A stretch of 64,000 nucleotides of DNA from Stenotrophomonas sp. ATCM1_4 (GCF_004348115.1 NZ_QPFB01000001.1:149752-213751); one strand, 5' to 3'. Shown: positions 48,910 through 57,653, counted from the stretch's first letter. Notes: generated by a model from the sequence alone, not told the origin. Made by a program: numbers and translations.

Positions 48910-50121
48910 TCAGGCGCCGACGGTGTTCAATGATTTCTGGTACAGCACCAGGTCGCGGGCCTTGGCGATGGCTTCCAGCAGCGCCTTGACCTGGTCCACG
49001 GTGTGCAGCGCCGACAGCGTCACGCGCAGCCGCGCCTTGCCTTCGGGCACGGTCGGCGGGCGGATCGCGCTGACCAGGAAGCCGGATTGTTCCAGCGTCG
49101 CCGACAGCGCCATCACCGTGGCCTCGTCGCCGCACAGCAGCGGCTGGATCGGGGTTTCCGACGGCATCAGCTCCAGTCCGTGGCGGCGCGCGCCCTCACG
49201 GAAGGTGGTGATCAGCTCGGTGAGTTTGTCGCGGCGCCAGTGGTCGCGGCGGGCCAGCTTGACCGCCGCCAGCGAGGCGGCGGCCTGCGCCGGTGGCAGC
49301 GCGGTGGTGTAGATGTACGGGCGCGCGGTCTCGGCCAGGTGCTGGATCAGCGCATCCTCGCCCAGCACCACCGCACCGTGGCCGCCGAGCGCCTTGCCCA
49401 GCGTGGCCAGCTGCAGCGGCACTTCGTTCACGCCCAGCCCGGCGTCGGCCACGCAGCCGCGGCCGTGCTCGCCGACCACGCCGATGCCATGTGCGTCGTC
49501 GACGTAGAACAGGGCTTCCTGCATGCGCGCCACCAGCGCCAGCGAGCGCAGCGGGGCGATGTCGCCATCCATGCTGAAGACGCCGTCGCTGATCAGCATG
49601 GCCGCGCCGTCGGCGGCGTTCTTGAGCTGGCGCATCGCGCCTTCGCTGTCCAGGTGCGGGTAGCGGCGCAGCCGGCAACCGGCCAGGCGGGTGGCGTCGA
49701 GCAGGCTGGCATGGTTGAGACGGTCCTGCACGCAGACGTCGGTCTCCTCGCTCAACAGCGCCTGCTGCACGGCCAGGTTGGCCATGAAGCCGCTGTCGAA
49801 CAGCAGCGCACGCGGGTAGCCGAGCCAGTCGGCCATTTCCCGTTCCAGCTGCTGGTGCAGGCTGTGGTGGCCGCAGACCAGGTGCGAGGCAGTGCTGCCC
49901 ACGCCCTCGCGCGAGGCCGCGTCCTGCAGCGCGGCGATGACCTCGAACTGTTGGGCCAAGCCGAGGTAATCGTTGCTGCAGAAGCCGGTCAGCCAGCGGC
50001 CATCGACCTCCAGGCGCACGCCATCACGCCGGCCGACGGTGCGGCGGGTGCGGATGCGGCTCTGCGCGAGACGCAGCTTACGCTGGTCCTGAATGCGGTC
50101 GTGGATGTCGGGACGGGCCAT
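48910..50121 (-). CDS. bioF: 8-amino-7-oxononanoate synthase BioF
   Basis: 403 residues. PLP enzyme that joins pimeloyl-ACP and alanine. Signatures are [51 protein letters not shown] and the PLP Lys in [10 protein letters not shown]. The Asp of DDAHG contacts the pyridine nitrogen. Start ATG is the one giving [20 protein letters not shown]. It is separated from bioB by about 80 bp. Confidence 0.95.
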   Translation of the reverse strand: MARPDIHDRIQDQRKLRLAQSRIRTRRTVGRRDGVRLEVDGRWLTGFCSNDYLGLAQQFEVIAALQDAASREGVGSTASHLVCGHHSLHQQLEREMADWLGYPRALLFDSGFMANLAVQQALLSEETDVCVQDRLNHASLLDATRLAGCRLRRYPHLDSEGAMRQLKNAADGAAMLISDGVFSMDGDIAPLRSLALVARMQEALFYVDDAHGIGVVGEHGRGCVADAGLGVNEVPLQLATLGKALGGHGAVVLGEDALIQHLAETARPYIYTTALPPAQAAASLAAVKLARRDHWRRDKLTELITTFREGARRHGLELMPSETPIQPLLCGDEATVMALSATLEQSGFLVSAIRPPTVPEGKARLRVTLSALHTVDQVKALLEAIAKARDLVLYQKSLNTVGA

Positions 50122-50201
50122 GGCAGCGGTTCATGGTCGGACGGCCGGTTAGCGTAACCGGTTGCCCGCGAGAATTCCCGGAGGCGGTCGCCAGCCGGGG
50201 C

Positions 50202-51230
50202 TCAGGCGCCGTGGGCGCAGGCCGGGGCGATGTCCAGGTGCACCGTGCCGGGGTGGTCGTGGTCGTCCGCGTCCACGCTCACCTGCATCGGCCGGATGCC
50301 GAGGCGGGCGAACAGGGCCTGGTCGCGCTCGGTGTCCGGGTTGCCGGTGGTCAGCAGCTTCTCGCCGTAGAAGATGGAGTTGGCACCGGCCAGGAAGCAC
50401 AGCGCCTGCAGTTCATCACTCATGCTCTCGCGGCCGGCCGACAGGCGCACCATCGAGCGCGGCATGGCGATGCGGGCCACGGCGATCATGCGTACGAACT
50501 CGAACGGGTCCAGTTCGGCACTGCCGTGCAACGGGGTGCCGGCCACCTGCACCAGCCGGTTGATCGGCACCGAATCCGGGTGCGCCGGCAGGTTGGCCAG
50601 CGCCAGCAGCAGGCCGGCGCGGTGCTCGCGGGTCTCGCCCATGCCGACGATGCCGCCGCAGCAGGTCTTCAGGCCGGCGTTGCGCACGTGTTCCAGCGTG
50701 TCCAGGCGGTCCTGGTACTGGCGGGTATGGATGATCGAGTCGTAATAGTCCGGCGCGGTGTCCAGGTTGTGGTTGTAGTAGTCCAGCCCGGCGTCCTTCA
50801 GTGCCTGTGCCTGGTGGCCTTCCAGCATGCCCAGGGTGGCGCAGGTCTCCAGGCCAAGCGCCTTCACTTCCTGGATCATCGCCGCGACCTTCGGAATGTC
50901 ACGGTCCTTGGGCGAGCGCCAGGCCGCGCCCATGCAGAAGCGCGAGGCGCCGGCCTGCTTGGCGGCACGGGCGCGGGCGACCACGCTGTCGGTGTCCATC
51001 AGCTTCTGCGCGTCCACGCCGGTGTCGTAGCGCTGGGCCTGCGGGCAGTAGGCGCAGTCTTCCGGGCAGCCGCCGGTCTTGACCGACAGCAGCGTGGAGA
51101 CCTGCACCTCGGCCGGGTCGAAATGGGCGCGGTGCACGCTGGCGGCCCGGTGCAGCAGTTCGGGGAACGGCAGCTCGAACAGGGCCAGCAGCTCTTCGCG
51201 TTTCCAGTCGTGGCGGATGACAGCGGACAT
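50202..51230 (-). CDS. bioB: Biotin synthase BioB
   Basis: 342 residues. Radical-SAM enzyme that inserts sulfur into dethiobiotin. The 4Fe-4S Cys are in [16 protein letters not shown]; the 2Fe-2S ligands are in later Cys such as FCMGAAWR and ETCATLGML. The start [17 protein letters not shown] is preferred over an upstream ATG. It is the first gene of the cluster, with a promoter and operator just upstream. Confidence 0.97.
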   Translation of the reverse strand: MSAVIRHDWKREELLALFELPFPELLHRAASVHRAHFDPAEVQVSTLLSVKTGGCPEDCAYCPQAQRYDTGVDAQKLMDTDSVVARARAAKQAGASRFCMGAAWRSPKDRDIPKVAAMIQEVKALGLETCATLGMLEGHQAQALKDAGLDYYNHNLDTAPDYYDSIIHTRQYQDRLDTLEHVRNAGLKTCCGGIVGMGETREHRAGLLLALANLPAHPDSVPINRLVQVAGTPLHGSAELDPFEFVRMIAVARIAMPRSMVRLSAGRESMSDELQALCFLAGANSIFYGEKLLTTGNPDTERDQALFARLGIRPMQVSVDADDHDHPGTVHLDIAPACAHGA

Positions 51231-51267
51231 CGGTGTTACCTGACGGTGGTGACTACAGAAGCGGCGC

Positions 51268-51296
51268 AGTCTGGTGAGCATGCGCGAAGCTGTCAA
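51268..51296 (-). promoter_or_regulatory. bioB promoter
   Basis: On the minus strand TTGACA (perfect -35), a 17-base spacer and CAGACT (weak -10, 3 of 6) lie 38 bp before the bioB start codon. The -35 is inside one half-site of the operator described next. Confidence 0.55.
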
Positions 51297-51322
51297 CCTG
51301 AACATGATATCGATGGTTTACA
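51291..51322. promoter_or_regulatory. BirA-type biotin operator
   Basis: Half-sites TGTCAACC (51291-51298) and GGTTTACA (51315-51322) are inverted with one mismatch around a 16-base spacer, matching the BirA consensus TTGTAAACC-N(14-16)-GGTTTACAA. The left half-site contains the bioB -35 TTGACA. It also lies just before the comF start. Confidence 0.7.
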
Positions 51323-51324
51323 GG

Positions 51325-52005
51325 ATGGCCGGAGGGCTGTCCCGCGGGGTGTTCCCGCCGCAGTGCCTGGTGTGCGGCGAGGCCGGTGCCGGCGGGCGCG
51401 ACCTGTGCCGCGCCTGCGCCGGGGACCTGCCGTGGCAGGGTGCGGCCTGCCTGCGTTGCGCGCTGCCCCTGTCGGCCGGTGATGTCGGGCAGGTCTGCGG
51501 GTTCTGCCGGCAGCAGCGGCCGGTGCTGGAGCAGGTGCACGCGGCATTCCTGTACGCCAGCCCGGTCGATGGGCTGCTGCGGCGCTTCAAGTTCCATCGC
51601 GACCTGCCGGCCGGCCGCCTGCTGGCCGGGTTGATGGCCGAGCGGTTGTCCGGCGTGGCGCGGCCACAGGCGCTGCTGCCGGTACCGCTGCACCGTGCGC
51701 GGCTGCGCCAGCGCGGCTATGACCAGGCACGCGAGCTGGCCCGGCCCCTGGCCCGGGCGCTGGGCATCCCACTCTGCGATGGCCTGCGCCGGACGCGCGC
51801 GACCCTGCCGCAGTCGGAGCTGGATGCCGACCAGCGGCGGCGCAACCTGCGCGCGGCCTTCCTTGCCAGGCCGGGCTTGCCGGCGCACGTGACATTGCTG
51901 GATGACGTGATGACCACCGGCACCACGCTGCAGGCGGCGGCGCTTGCCCTGCGCCGTGCCGGCGTGACCCGGGTGGACGCCTGGGTCTGCGCGCGGGTGC
52001 CGTGA
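51325..52005 (+). CDS. comF: ComF family phosphoribosyltransferase-like protein
   Basis: 226 residues starting MAGGLSRGVFPPQCLVCGEA, or up to 243 from earlier ATGs that overlap the operator. The N-terminal zinc finger has CLVCG, LCRACAGDLPW, CLRCA and CGFCRQ. The C-terminal PRTase domain has LLPVPLHRARLRQRGYDQAR and the PRPP loop VTLLDDVMTTGTTLQAA. ComF assists DNA uptake in competent bacteria. Divergent from bioB, an arrangement known for E. coli GntX and bioH only in part. Confidence 0.9.
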   Translation: MAGGLSRGVFPPQCLVCGEAGAGGRDLCRACAGDLPWQGAACLRCALPLSAGDVGQVCGFCRQQRPVLEQVHAAFLYASPVDGLLRRFKFHRDLPAGRLLAGLMAERLSGVARPQALLPVPLHRARLRQRGYDQARELARPLARALGIPLCDGLRRTRATLPQSELDADQRRRNLRAAFLARPGLPAHVTLLDDVMTTGTTLQAAALALRRAGVTRVDAWVCARVP

Positions 52006-52084
52006 TCGCGCCATGACAGCGCCGGTGGCATAAAGTCAGTGCCGAGGGGGTATCAACTTTCGTGCATCACATGAGGAGATGGCT

Positions 52085-52651
52085 ATGGGCGGTTCCCCGG
52101 TGTTTCCCGCAGGTTCGTTGTTCAGTGCGCTGACGCGCAACTGGTGGGTGGTGCTGCTGTTCGGGCTGCTGGCGGTGGTGTTCGGCGTGCTGACGCTGAT
52201 GTCGCCGGTGCGCACGGCGGCCCTGCTGGCGTGGTGGCTGGGCGTGATGGCGGTGGTCGAGGGCGTGGTGGTGCTGGTCGGCCTGGCCAGCGGCGCGGCG
52301 CCGGTGTCCCGGGGCTGGGCGGTGTTCTATGCCCTGGTATCGATCGCCTTCGGCGTGCTGGCCATCCTCAACCCGTTGGCCACGGCCAGCGTGTTGCTGT
52401 TGTTCCTGGCCGGCTGGCTGATCGTCGGTGGCATCTATCGCATCGTGTTCGCCATCCGCGTGCGCAAGCACATCCGCGGCGAGTGGATGTTGGTCCTCAG
52501 TGGCCTGCTGGCGGTCGCGCTGGGCGTGATGTTCGCGCTCAACCCCTTGTCGGGGCTGATGGTGACCTCGTTGTGGATCGGTGCGCTGGCCCTGGTGTAC
52601 GGGGTGCTGCAGGTGATCGCGGCGTTCCGCTTGCGCGCGCTGAAAGCCTGA
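52085..52651 (+). CDS. HdeD family membrane protein
   Basis: 188 residues. Six hydrophobic helices in pairs (WWVVLLFGLLAVVFGVLTLM, AALLAWWLGVMAVVEGVVVL, AVFYALVSIAFGVLAILNPL, VLLLFLAGWLIVGGIYRIVF) as in DUF308/HdeD acid-resistance proteins. The ATG at 52085 has GAGGAG six bases upstream; an ATG at 52079 would leave no spacing. Function in acid stress is only by family. Confidence 0.85.
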   Translation: MGGSPVFPAGSLFSALTRNWWVVLLFGLLAVVFGVLTLMSPVRTAALLAWWLGVMAVVEGVVVLVGLASGAAPVSRGWAVFYALVSIAFGVLAILNPLATASVLLLFLAGWLIVGGIYRIVFAIRVRKHIRGEWMLVLSGLLAVALGVMFALNPLSGLMVTSLWIGALALVYGVLQVIAAFRLRALKA

Positions 52652-52659
52652 GCGACGCA

Positions 52660-52752
52660 GGTGCGGCCTGGGCCGCGAAGCCGGCGATGGTGCCGGGGCG
52701 GGAAGAGCCGGTACCCGTTGCAGGGTGTCGGCCTCGCGCCTGGAGGCGCTCC
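52660..52752. repeat. REP-like intergenic repeats
   Basis: Holds GGCCGCGAAGCCGGC and TGCAGGGTGTCGGCCTCGCGCC, again the CGGCTTCGCGGC/GCGCTCC type seen elsewhere in the window. Located between the convergent HdeD and ubiA genes. Confidence 0.45.
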
Positions 52753-52756
52753 AGCA

Positions 52757-52785
52757 TAGAAAGAAGGCCCGCATTGCGGGCCTTC
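52757..52785 (-). terminator. Intrinsic terminator after ubiA
   Basis: Arms GAAGGCCCGC and GCGGGCCTTC enclose a 3-base loop directly beyond the ubiA stop. On the minus strand the stem is followed by TTTCTATG. Confidence 0.8.
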
Positions 52786-52787
52786 TG

Positions 52788-53684
52788 CTATCGGTTGAGG
52801 TATTGGCTGGCGACGATGCCGGCAAACAACACCGCGCCGACCCAGTTGTTGTGCAGGAAGGCCTTGAAGCAGGGCTCGCGCTCGCGGTTGCGGCACAGCC
52901 AGAACTCGTAGACCACCATTGCCAGGGCCACCGCCAGGGCGGCCCAGTACGCGCTGCCGAGCGCCGCGCGCTGCCCGACCAGGGCCATCGCGCCGAAGAA
53001 CAGGGCGTACAGGATGCCCTGAATGACCAGGTCCAGCTCGCCGAACAGGATGGCCGTGGAGCGCGAGCCGACCTTCAGGTCGTCGTCGCGGTCGACCATG
53101 GCGTACCAGGTGTCGTAGGCGGTGGACCAGAGGATGTTGGCGCCGTACAGCACCCAGCCCAGCGGCGGCACTTCGCCCTGCACCGCGGCGAACGCCATCG
53201 GGATGCCCCAGCCGAAGGCCATGCCCAGGTAGACCTGCGGCAGGTGGGTGTAGCGCTTCAGGTAGGGATAGCTGGCGGCCAGGAACACACCGATGAAGCT
53301 CAGGCCGATGGTCAGCGCATTCATCGTCAGCACCAGCGCGAACGCCACCAGCATCAGCCCGGCGAACAGGGCCAGCGCCTCGCGGCCGGAGACCGCCCCG
53401 GTGGCCAGCGGCCGCTCCTTGGTGCGCTTGACGTGTGGGTCCAGCCAGCGGTCGGCGTAATCGTTGATCACGCAGCCGGCCGAGCGGGTCAGCCAGACGC
53501 CGGCGGTGAACACGAACAACGTCCACAGCGGGGGCAGGCCGTCGGCGGCCAGCCACAGCGCCCACCAGGTGGGCCACAGCAGCAGCAGGGTGCCGATCGG
53601 GCGATCGGCGCGCATCAGCTTCCAGTAGTGCCCGAACCGCGACGGGGTGCCGGCGGCGGGCGGATTTCGGGGGAGACGGCTCAT
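52788..53684 (-). CDS. ubiA: 4-hydroxybenzoate octaprenyltransferase
   Basis: 298 residues. Membrane prenyltransferase of ubiquinone synthesis that joins the polyprenyl tail to 4-hydroxybenzoate. Motif 1 is [20 protein letters not shown] (NDxxDxxxD) and motif 2 is [20 protein letters not shown] (DxxxD). [20 protein letters not shown] and about nine hydrophobic helices follow the family layout. Start [20 protein letters not shown]. Divergent from nothing known; tRNA-Arg lies 126 bp upstream. Confidence 0.95.
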   Translation of the reverse strand: MSRLPRNPPAAGTPSRFGHYWKLMRADRPIGTLLLLWPTWWALWLAADGLPPLWTLFVFTAGVWLTRSAGCVINDYADRWLDPHVKRTKERPLATGAVSGREALALFAGLMLVAFALVLTMNALTIGLSFIGVFLAASYPYLKRYTHLPQVYLGMAFGWGIPMAFAAVQGEVPPLGWVLYGANILWSTAYDTWYAMVDRDDDLKVGSRSTAILFGELDLVIQGILYALFFGAMALVGQRAALGSAYWAALAVALAMVVYEFWLCRNREREPCFKAFLHNNWVGAVLFAGIVASQYLNR

Positions 53685-53810
53685 GCGTAAAGGGTACCAG
53701 TTGGGCCCGGGCGGGCCCCAGCGCGATGATTAAGCTGAGTGGGGGAAGACCTGCGGCGACTTTGTCGTTAGAATGCGCCTCCGCCCGGCGATCCGGGTCG
53801 GGTCTACTCT

Positions 53811-53887
53811 GCGCCCGTAGCTCAGCCGGATAGAGTAGTGGCTTCCGAAGCCATTGGTCGGGGGTTCGAATCCCTCCGGGCGCGCCA
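53811..53887 (+). tRNA. tRNA-Arg (anticodon CCG)
   Basis: A 77-base cloverleaf from GCGCCCGTAGCTCAG to GGGCGCGCCA, including a coded CCA. Acceptor arms GCGCCCG and CGGGCGC pair fully; anticodon stem GGCTT/AAGCC encloses CCG; the T-loop GGTTCGAATCC is canonical. CCG reads CGG Arg. Phage integration target: the integrase begins 160 bp downstream. Confidence 0.97.
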
Positions 53888-53918
53888 GATTGAAGTCCGA
53901 GCATGTCTCAGGATGTCC

Positions 53919-53946
53919 AAAACCCCAGAGAAATCTGGGGTTTTTC
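53919..53946 (+). terminator. Intrinsic terminator after tRNA-Arg
   Basis: Arms AACCCCAGA and TCTGGGGTT with a small loop are followed by TTTTCTTT. About 30 bp beyond the tRNA; it may separate tRNA and integrase transcripts. Confidence 0.8.
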
Positions 53947-53969
53947 TTTATCCGTGGTCCAGTCAGGTC

Positions 53970-54047
53970 CGGGGGCATCTGTTGCAATCCAGGTCATCCG
54001 GGGCAAGTTCGGGGGCATCCAGACCCCCGAAATGCGGACATGCCCCC
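53970..54047. repeat. Candidate integrase arm-type repeats
   Basis: The octamer GGGGGCAT occurs directly at 53971-53978 and 54011-54018 and inverted (ATGCCCCC) at 54040-54047, between the tRNA attachment site and integrase start. Lambda-like integrases bind such repeats flanking the core site. Seen directly; role inferred. Confidence 0.5.
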
Positions 54048-54048
54048 A

Positions 54049-54681
54049 ATGGCCCTGACTGACATCCAAGTACGTAAAGTCAAGCCTGTTGAGAAACCCC
54101 AGCGACTCTTCGATGGCGGAGGGCTCTACCTTGAGGTCACCCCAGCGGGTGGCAAGCTTTGGCGGTGGAAGTATCGCGTTGCTGGAAAGGAAAAGCGGCT
54201 GGCCTTGGGTTCATACCCGGAGGTGAGCTTGGCTGAGGCCCGTGAGAAGCACATGGCGGCGCGAAAGACTTTGGCTAACGGCATTGACCCTGGCGAGCAG
54301 CGGAAGCTCGAAAAGCTGGTTCGCAGCGGAGGCTCTGAGAACAGCTTTGGGGCGATCGCGCTGGAGCTTCTTGCTATGCGAACCAAGAAGAACGCTAAAT
54401 CCACGGTTGTAAGGAACGGAAGGATCATTGAGAAGGATCTCAATCCTTACATTGGTGAAAGGCCGATCAATGAGATTTCCGCTGTCGAACTGCTTGCTGT
54501 GCTGCGAAAGATGGAGAAGAGGGGGGCGGTGGAGACGGCGCATCGAGCGCGTGGTATTGCAGGAATGGTTTTCCGGTATGGAGTTCCCAGGATTTCCCAG
54601 ACAGAGCTAACCTCTGTTGGGGGGCATTGGGAGACAGTCATGTCTGCAGGCAAGATCACCAGCAAGACCCGGCAAGCCTAA
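54049..54681 (+). pseudogene. P4-type phage integrase, truncated
   Basis: The N-terminal DUF4102 domain is good: MALTDIQVRKVKPVEKPQRL, FDGGGLYLEVTPAGGKLWRW, KEKRLALGSYPEVSLAEARE. The SAM-like core-binding domain follows (SFGAIALELLAMRTKKNAKS, LNPYIGERPINEISAVELLA) to HRARGIAGMVFRYGV, about residue 170. Then the frame leaves the integrase (PRISQTELTSVGGHWETVMS) and ends. The catalytic half with R-H-R-Y is absent. About 210 codons instead of the usual 400. The break is close to IS3-like sequence, so insertion and deletion are the likely cause. Confidence 0.88.
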
Positions 54682-55221
54682 AAATTCATCGATGCGCATC
54701 GGGACGAGTTCAGTGTCCAGATGATGTGTCGTCTGCTTGGGGTTGCTCGAGCCGGCTACTGCGCATGGCGTGAACAACCGATTTCCGATCGAGCGCAAGA
54801 AGATGCGCGGTTGCTTCGCTTGATACGTGCGTCGTTTACCGTCAGCCACGGAATTTATGGCGCCCCCAAGGTGTTTCTCGACCTGAGGGAGCAAGGGGAG
54901 GCATGCAGCAAACATTAGGTTGCCCGCTTGATGCGGGTGAACGGATTACACGCGTTGCATAGCTATTACATACGGTACATCCCCGCTCCAGAACCTCATG
55001 TCTTGATCCCTAATTTTCTCCAATGTCAGTTCAGCGTATCGCGCCCGAACGAGGCGTGGGTGAAGGATATTACCTACATCCGCACGTGGCAGGGTTGGCT
55101 GTACCTGGCGGTTGTGCTGGATCTTTTCTCGCGCAGGATTGTTGGTTGGGCTGTCAGACCAACGATTGATCGAGAACTTGTTCTGGATACCGTGATGAAA
55201 GCCGTGCGCAGCCGACGGTAA
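54682..55221 (+). mobile_element. IS3-family transposase (orfB) remnant
   Basis: One frame, interrupted by an in-frame TAG at 54916-54918, reads FIDAHRDEFSVQMMCRLLGV, then LIRASFTVSHGIYGAPKVFL and, after the stop, VARLMRVNGLHALHSYY, FSVSRPNEAWVKDITYIRTW and LYLAVVLDLFSRRIVGWAVR, as in IS3 orfB with HTH_21 and rve domains. The first two Asp of the DDE triad are present; the region with the Glu is missing. The start Met and C-terminus are lost. A nonfunctional remnant left by insertion into the prophage integrase region. Confidence 0.88.
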
Positions 55222-55261
55222 TCCCCCCGCAGATTAGCTGACGCCAAAAGTGGAATTTTCT

Positions 55262-55399
55262 CGTACCCTTTTGGCCCTGCGAGATCGAGAGGGCGACCTG
55301 CCGGAGGCCCCCGAGCCCGACCGCCCTGCGTCGAGCGCTGGTGGCAAGAACAGGTTCTTTGGCGGTGGACGCCGCGGCGGCTTCGGGGATCAGGACTGA
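55262..55399 (+). pseudogene. 3' remnant of a phage gene
   Basis: An open 45-codon tail in frame with a stop that overlaps the Ref-like start (TGATG): LRDREGDLPEAPEPDRPASS, AGGKNRFFGGGRRGGFGDQD. The Gly/Arg-rich acidic tail would suit an ssDNA-binding or annealing protein, but the identifying part is gone. It is cut on the left at the IS3 remnant. Confidence 0.5.
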
Positions 55400-55773
55400 T
55401 GGCGATGCAGCACTCCACGGGCACTCCGACCGCGGCGGAAGCCGCGCGCATCGAAGCGGCGAAGGCTGGCCCGTGCATGGCTTGCCTGTCGCTGCTGCTG
55501 GCCGGGCTGCTGGACGCTGGGCTGGTCGTCTACGGCTGCGACTACAACCATGCCAAGAGCGGCAACGTGCGACGTGGGCACATGTTCGGCTACGCGCTCT
55601 GCACCTGGCACCACCGTCGGCACCCGATTGAGGGCAACACCTTCGCAACGATGCGGGAGGTGTACGGCCCGAGCCTGCTGGATGGCTCCCGTGTGTTCCA
55701 CGAGACCTACGGCACCGATGACGACCTGATCGAGCAACAGACCTACGTGATTGAACAAAGGAGAGCGGCATGA
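55399..55773 (+). CDS. Ref-like (recombination enhancement) HNH-type nuclease
   Basis: 124 residues. Cys and His pattern of the P1 Ref family: GPCMACLSLLLAG, then GCDYNHAKSGNVRRGHMFGY, CTWHHRRHP. Ref is a RecA-dependent endonuclease that makes targeted breaks. In phages such genes lie near recombination functions. It overlaps the previous remnant by two bases and the next gene by four. Confidence 0.75.
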   Translation: MAMQHSTGTPTAAEAARIEAAKAGPCMACLSLLLAGLLDAGLVVYGCDYNHAKSGNVRRGHMFGYALCTWHHRRHPIEGNTFATMREVYGPSLLDGSRVFHETYGTDDDLIEQQTYVIEQRRAA

Positions 55774-56453
55774 CCGACGTGCGCGAAATGCTGGGGGCGC
55801 GGTTCAACGCCAAGACCGCCCGCTTTGATGCTGGCCCTGGCGGCGGCAAGCCGACTTTCGAAGCCATCGACGTGGCTCACGCGCTCGGGCTGGTTCCGGC
55901 CGGCTTGGGCCGAGAGGTCCTTGAATGTTGCTACCTGGACGCGGAGGTGAGGCCTTCGCCGAAGCTGCGGGTCCACGTGCTGAATGCCGTGATGGGCGAG
56001 TGGCGCCGGCAGGAGGATGCCCTTGCCGCTGCAAAGCTGGAACTGGGCTTCTGTCAGGCCATGGCCGAGTTCGCGCGCTCGATGTCGTCCGAGTTGCGGA
56101 CCAAGCTCGAGGAGGCCCAGGGCGCGTACGACAGTGCCAAGGCGCAGTGCTGGCCCCGCGACGCCGCGGCGATGCTTGCGCCGATCACCCTGGCAGCGCT
56201 GCAGGAAGTGGCCGGGTGTTCCGCATGCGATGCCTGCCATGGGTTCCCGATGGTCCCCTGCACGCGCTGCGGCGGTACCGGTTACGTGTCCTGGTCCGAG
56301 CGCACCCGCGCGACAGCCATTGGTCGCAGCAAAACCGTGTACCGAACCATCTGGGCGGCGATGTACAACTGGATCGTTGCGCTGCTTCGCAATGCTGAGC
56401 AGGAAGCCGCTGAAGTGATGAAACGCGCGCTGACCACGAGAGAAGTTGCGTAG
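55770..56453 (+). CDS. Q-like late-gene antiterminator
   Basis: 227 residues. An N-terminal helical part (EVLECCYLDAEVRPSPKLRV) is followed by a zinc-knuckle CSACDACHGFPMVPCTRCGG and, just after, SERTRATAIGRSKTVYRTIW, a helix-turn-helix, ending in EQEAAEVMKRALTTREVA. This combination fits lambdoid phage-82-type Q antiterminators. Its position just before a promoter with an early terminator, and before the lysis genes, supports the role. Confidence 0.72.
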   Translation: MTDVREMLGARFNAKTARFDAGPGGGKPTFEAIDVAHALGLVPAGLGREVLECCYLDAEVRPSPKLRVHVLNAVMGEWRRQEDALAAAKLELGFCQAMAEFARSMSSELRTKLEEAQGAYDSAKAQCWPRDAAAMLAPITLAALQEVAGCSACDACHGFPMVPCTRCGGTGYVSWSERTRATAIGRSKTVYRTIWAAMYNWIVALLRNAEQEAAEVMKRALTTREVA

Positions 56454-56465
56454 CGAAATGGTCGG

Positions 56466-56493
56466 TTGAAGCCCGACCGCTTTGCGCTATAGC
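56466..56493 (+). promoter_or_regulatory. Candidate phage late promoter (pR'-like)
   Basis: TTGAAG, a 16-base spacer and TATAGC lie 13 bp beyond the Q-like gene. A transcript starting near 56500 would meet the terminator at 56540-56568 unless Q acts. This promoter-terminator pair is the usual architecture of Q-controlled late operons. Confidence 0.5.
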
Positions 56494-56539
56494 CTGTGTA
56501 CATTCGGCAGATTGGCCCAATAGGGCCAAACCCGCCAGG

Positions 56540-56568
56540 AAGCCCCGCCCATGTGCGGGGCTTTTCAT
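56540..56568 (+). terminator. Leader terminator before lysis genes (tR'-like)
   Basis: Arms AAGCCCCGC and GCGGGGCTT around a short loop with TTTTCATTT. It lies about 45 bp into the late leader and 220 bp before the first lysis-type gene. The stretch between (56569-56789) has no gene. Confidence 0.8.
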
Positions 56569-56789
56569 TTCAACCCCGATCACCACCGCGCCGAAATCCC
56601 CTCCGCTCGCCGTGAGGCGATTGGGGCCGGTGCCGCGCGCAAGCGCGTCAGTCCCGCCATGCCTGGCCTGTGCACCTAGGCAGCGGTGGTGATCGGTCCT
56701 TCTACGCCCGTCCACTCTCACCGGACCAATCATCGAGCCAGCCAGCCGGCTGCGGTGACGGGCACCTTTGCCACACAGGGGATTCACCC

Positions 56790-57221
56790 ATGAGCACGAA
56801 GCAGGAGCCGCGCGGCGTCCGCAACAACAACCCGGGCAACATCGACCGCAGGGCCCAGGTGTGGCAGGGCGAGGACCGCAGCCCAGCAGCACTGGCGAGG
56901 GAGGAGCGCTTCTGCGTGTTCGATACGCCGCAGGCTGGCTTCCGCGCGCTGGCAAAGACCCTGCTCACGTATCAGAACAAGCACGGGCTGAGGACGGTCC
57001 GCGAGATGATCAACCGCTGGGCGCCGCCGGTGGAGAACCCCACCGAGGCGTACATCACCCAGGTGGCCCGGGAGGTCGGTGTGGGCAGCCGTGAGGTGGT
57101 GAACCTCAACAAGCAGGTACCGCTGCAGCGCATGGTGACGGCCATCGCCCGGCACGAGAACGGCGGCCTGTTCTGGGATGAGGCGGTGATCGAGGCTGGC
57201 GTGCGCCAGGCTCTCGCCTGA
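56790..57221 (+). CDS. Phage structural/virion-associated protein
   Basis: 143 residues starting MSTKQEPRGVRNNNPGNIDR. RGVRNNNPGNI followed by W, FCVFDTPQAGFRALAKTLLT, INRWAPPVENPTEAYITQVA and ITAIARHENG-like ends match proteins annotated as structural protein or endolysin-associated (P5-like) in many podo- and siphoviruses. It may bind or cleave cell wall. Overlaps the next gene by one base. Confidence 0.75.
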   Translation: MSTKQEPRGVRNNNPGNIDRRAQVWQGEDRSPAALAREERFCVFDTPQAGFRALAKTLLTYQNKHGLRTVREMINRWAPPVENPTEAYITQVAREVGVGSREVVNLNKQVPLQRMVTAIARHENGGLFWDEAVIEAGVRQALA

Positions 57222-57544
57222 TGGACGGTGATCCGAGCACCGCGCCCTGGTGGGCGGCCGGCGGTGCCTTCGCGCTGTGGCTGGTCCGGGAAATCTGGGG
57301 CGTCATCGCGAGCCGGAAGAAGGACCGCACCGAGACGGACGCCAACGTCACCCTGGTGGGCGGCCTGACAGAGCGCATTGATCGCCTTGAGCAGTCGCAG
57401 GCCCGGATGGACACGCAGCTGGACGAGGAGATCAAGCTGCGGCGTGAGGCCCAGGAGGAAGCGCACCGGTTGCGCATGCGAGTGCAGACGCTGGAAGGCC
57501 TGCTTCGCGGACTGGGGGCGGTAATCCCGCCCGAACCGCCGTGA
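57221..57544 (+). CDS. Small phage membrane/coiled-coil protein, possible holin partner
   Basis: 107 residues. One N-terminal hydrophobic segment (APWWAAGGAFALWLVREIWG) then a charged coiled coil (LTERIDRLEQSQARMDTQLD, IKLRREAQEEAHRLRMRVQT). It lies among lysis genes, which suggests a holin-like or antiholin-like role, not proven. The start overlaps the previous stop. Confidence 0.6.
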   Translation: MDGDPSTAPWWAAGGAFALWLVREIWGVIASRKKDRTETDANVTLVGGLTERIDRLEQSQARMDTQLDEEIKLRREAQEEAHRLRMRVQTLEGLLRGLGAVIPPEPP

Positions 57545-57627
57545 TGTACCTGGGCATAGGCCTGCTGGTCGGCCTGGCCGTCGGCGCGCTGGCGTACTGG
57601 CACGGCGACATCGGAATGGACCCATGA
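57544..57627 (+). CDS. 27-residue membrane peptide
   Basis: ATG overlapping the previous stop (TGATG); product MYLGIGLLVGLAVGALAYW followed by HGDIGMDP, a single hydrophobic helix. The exact overlap with its neighbour and the helix make translation plausible; role, if any, in lysis is unknown. Confidence 0.45.
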   Translation: MYLGIGLLVGLAVGALAYWHGDIGMDP

Positions 57628-57653
57628 CAGCCCTCGCGGGCGCGGAGGTTTGA

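Noticed and set aside
53854..54048. Upstream extension of the integrase frame into the tRNA
   Set aside because: It would translate part of the tRNA and terminator. The integrase begins with MALTDIQVRK at 54049.
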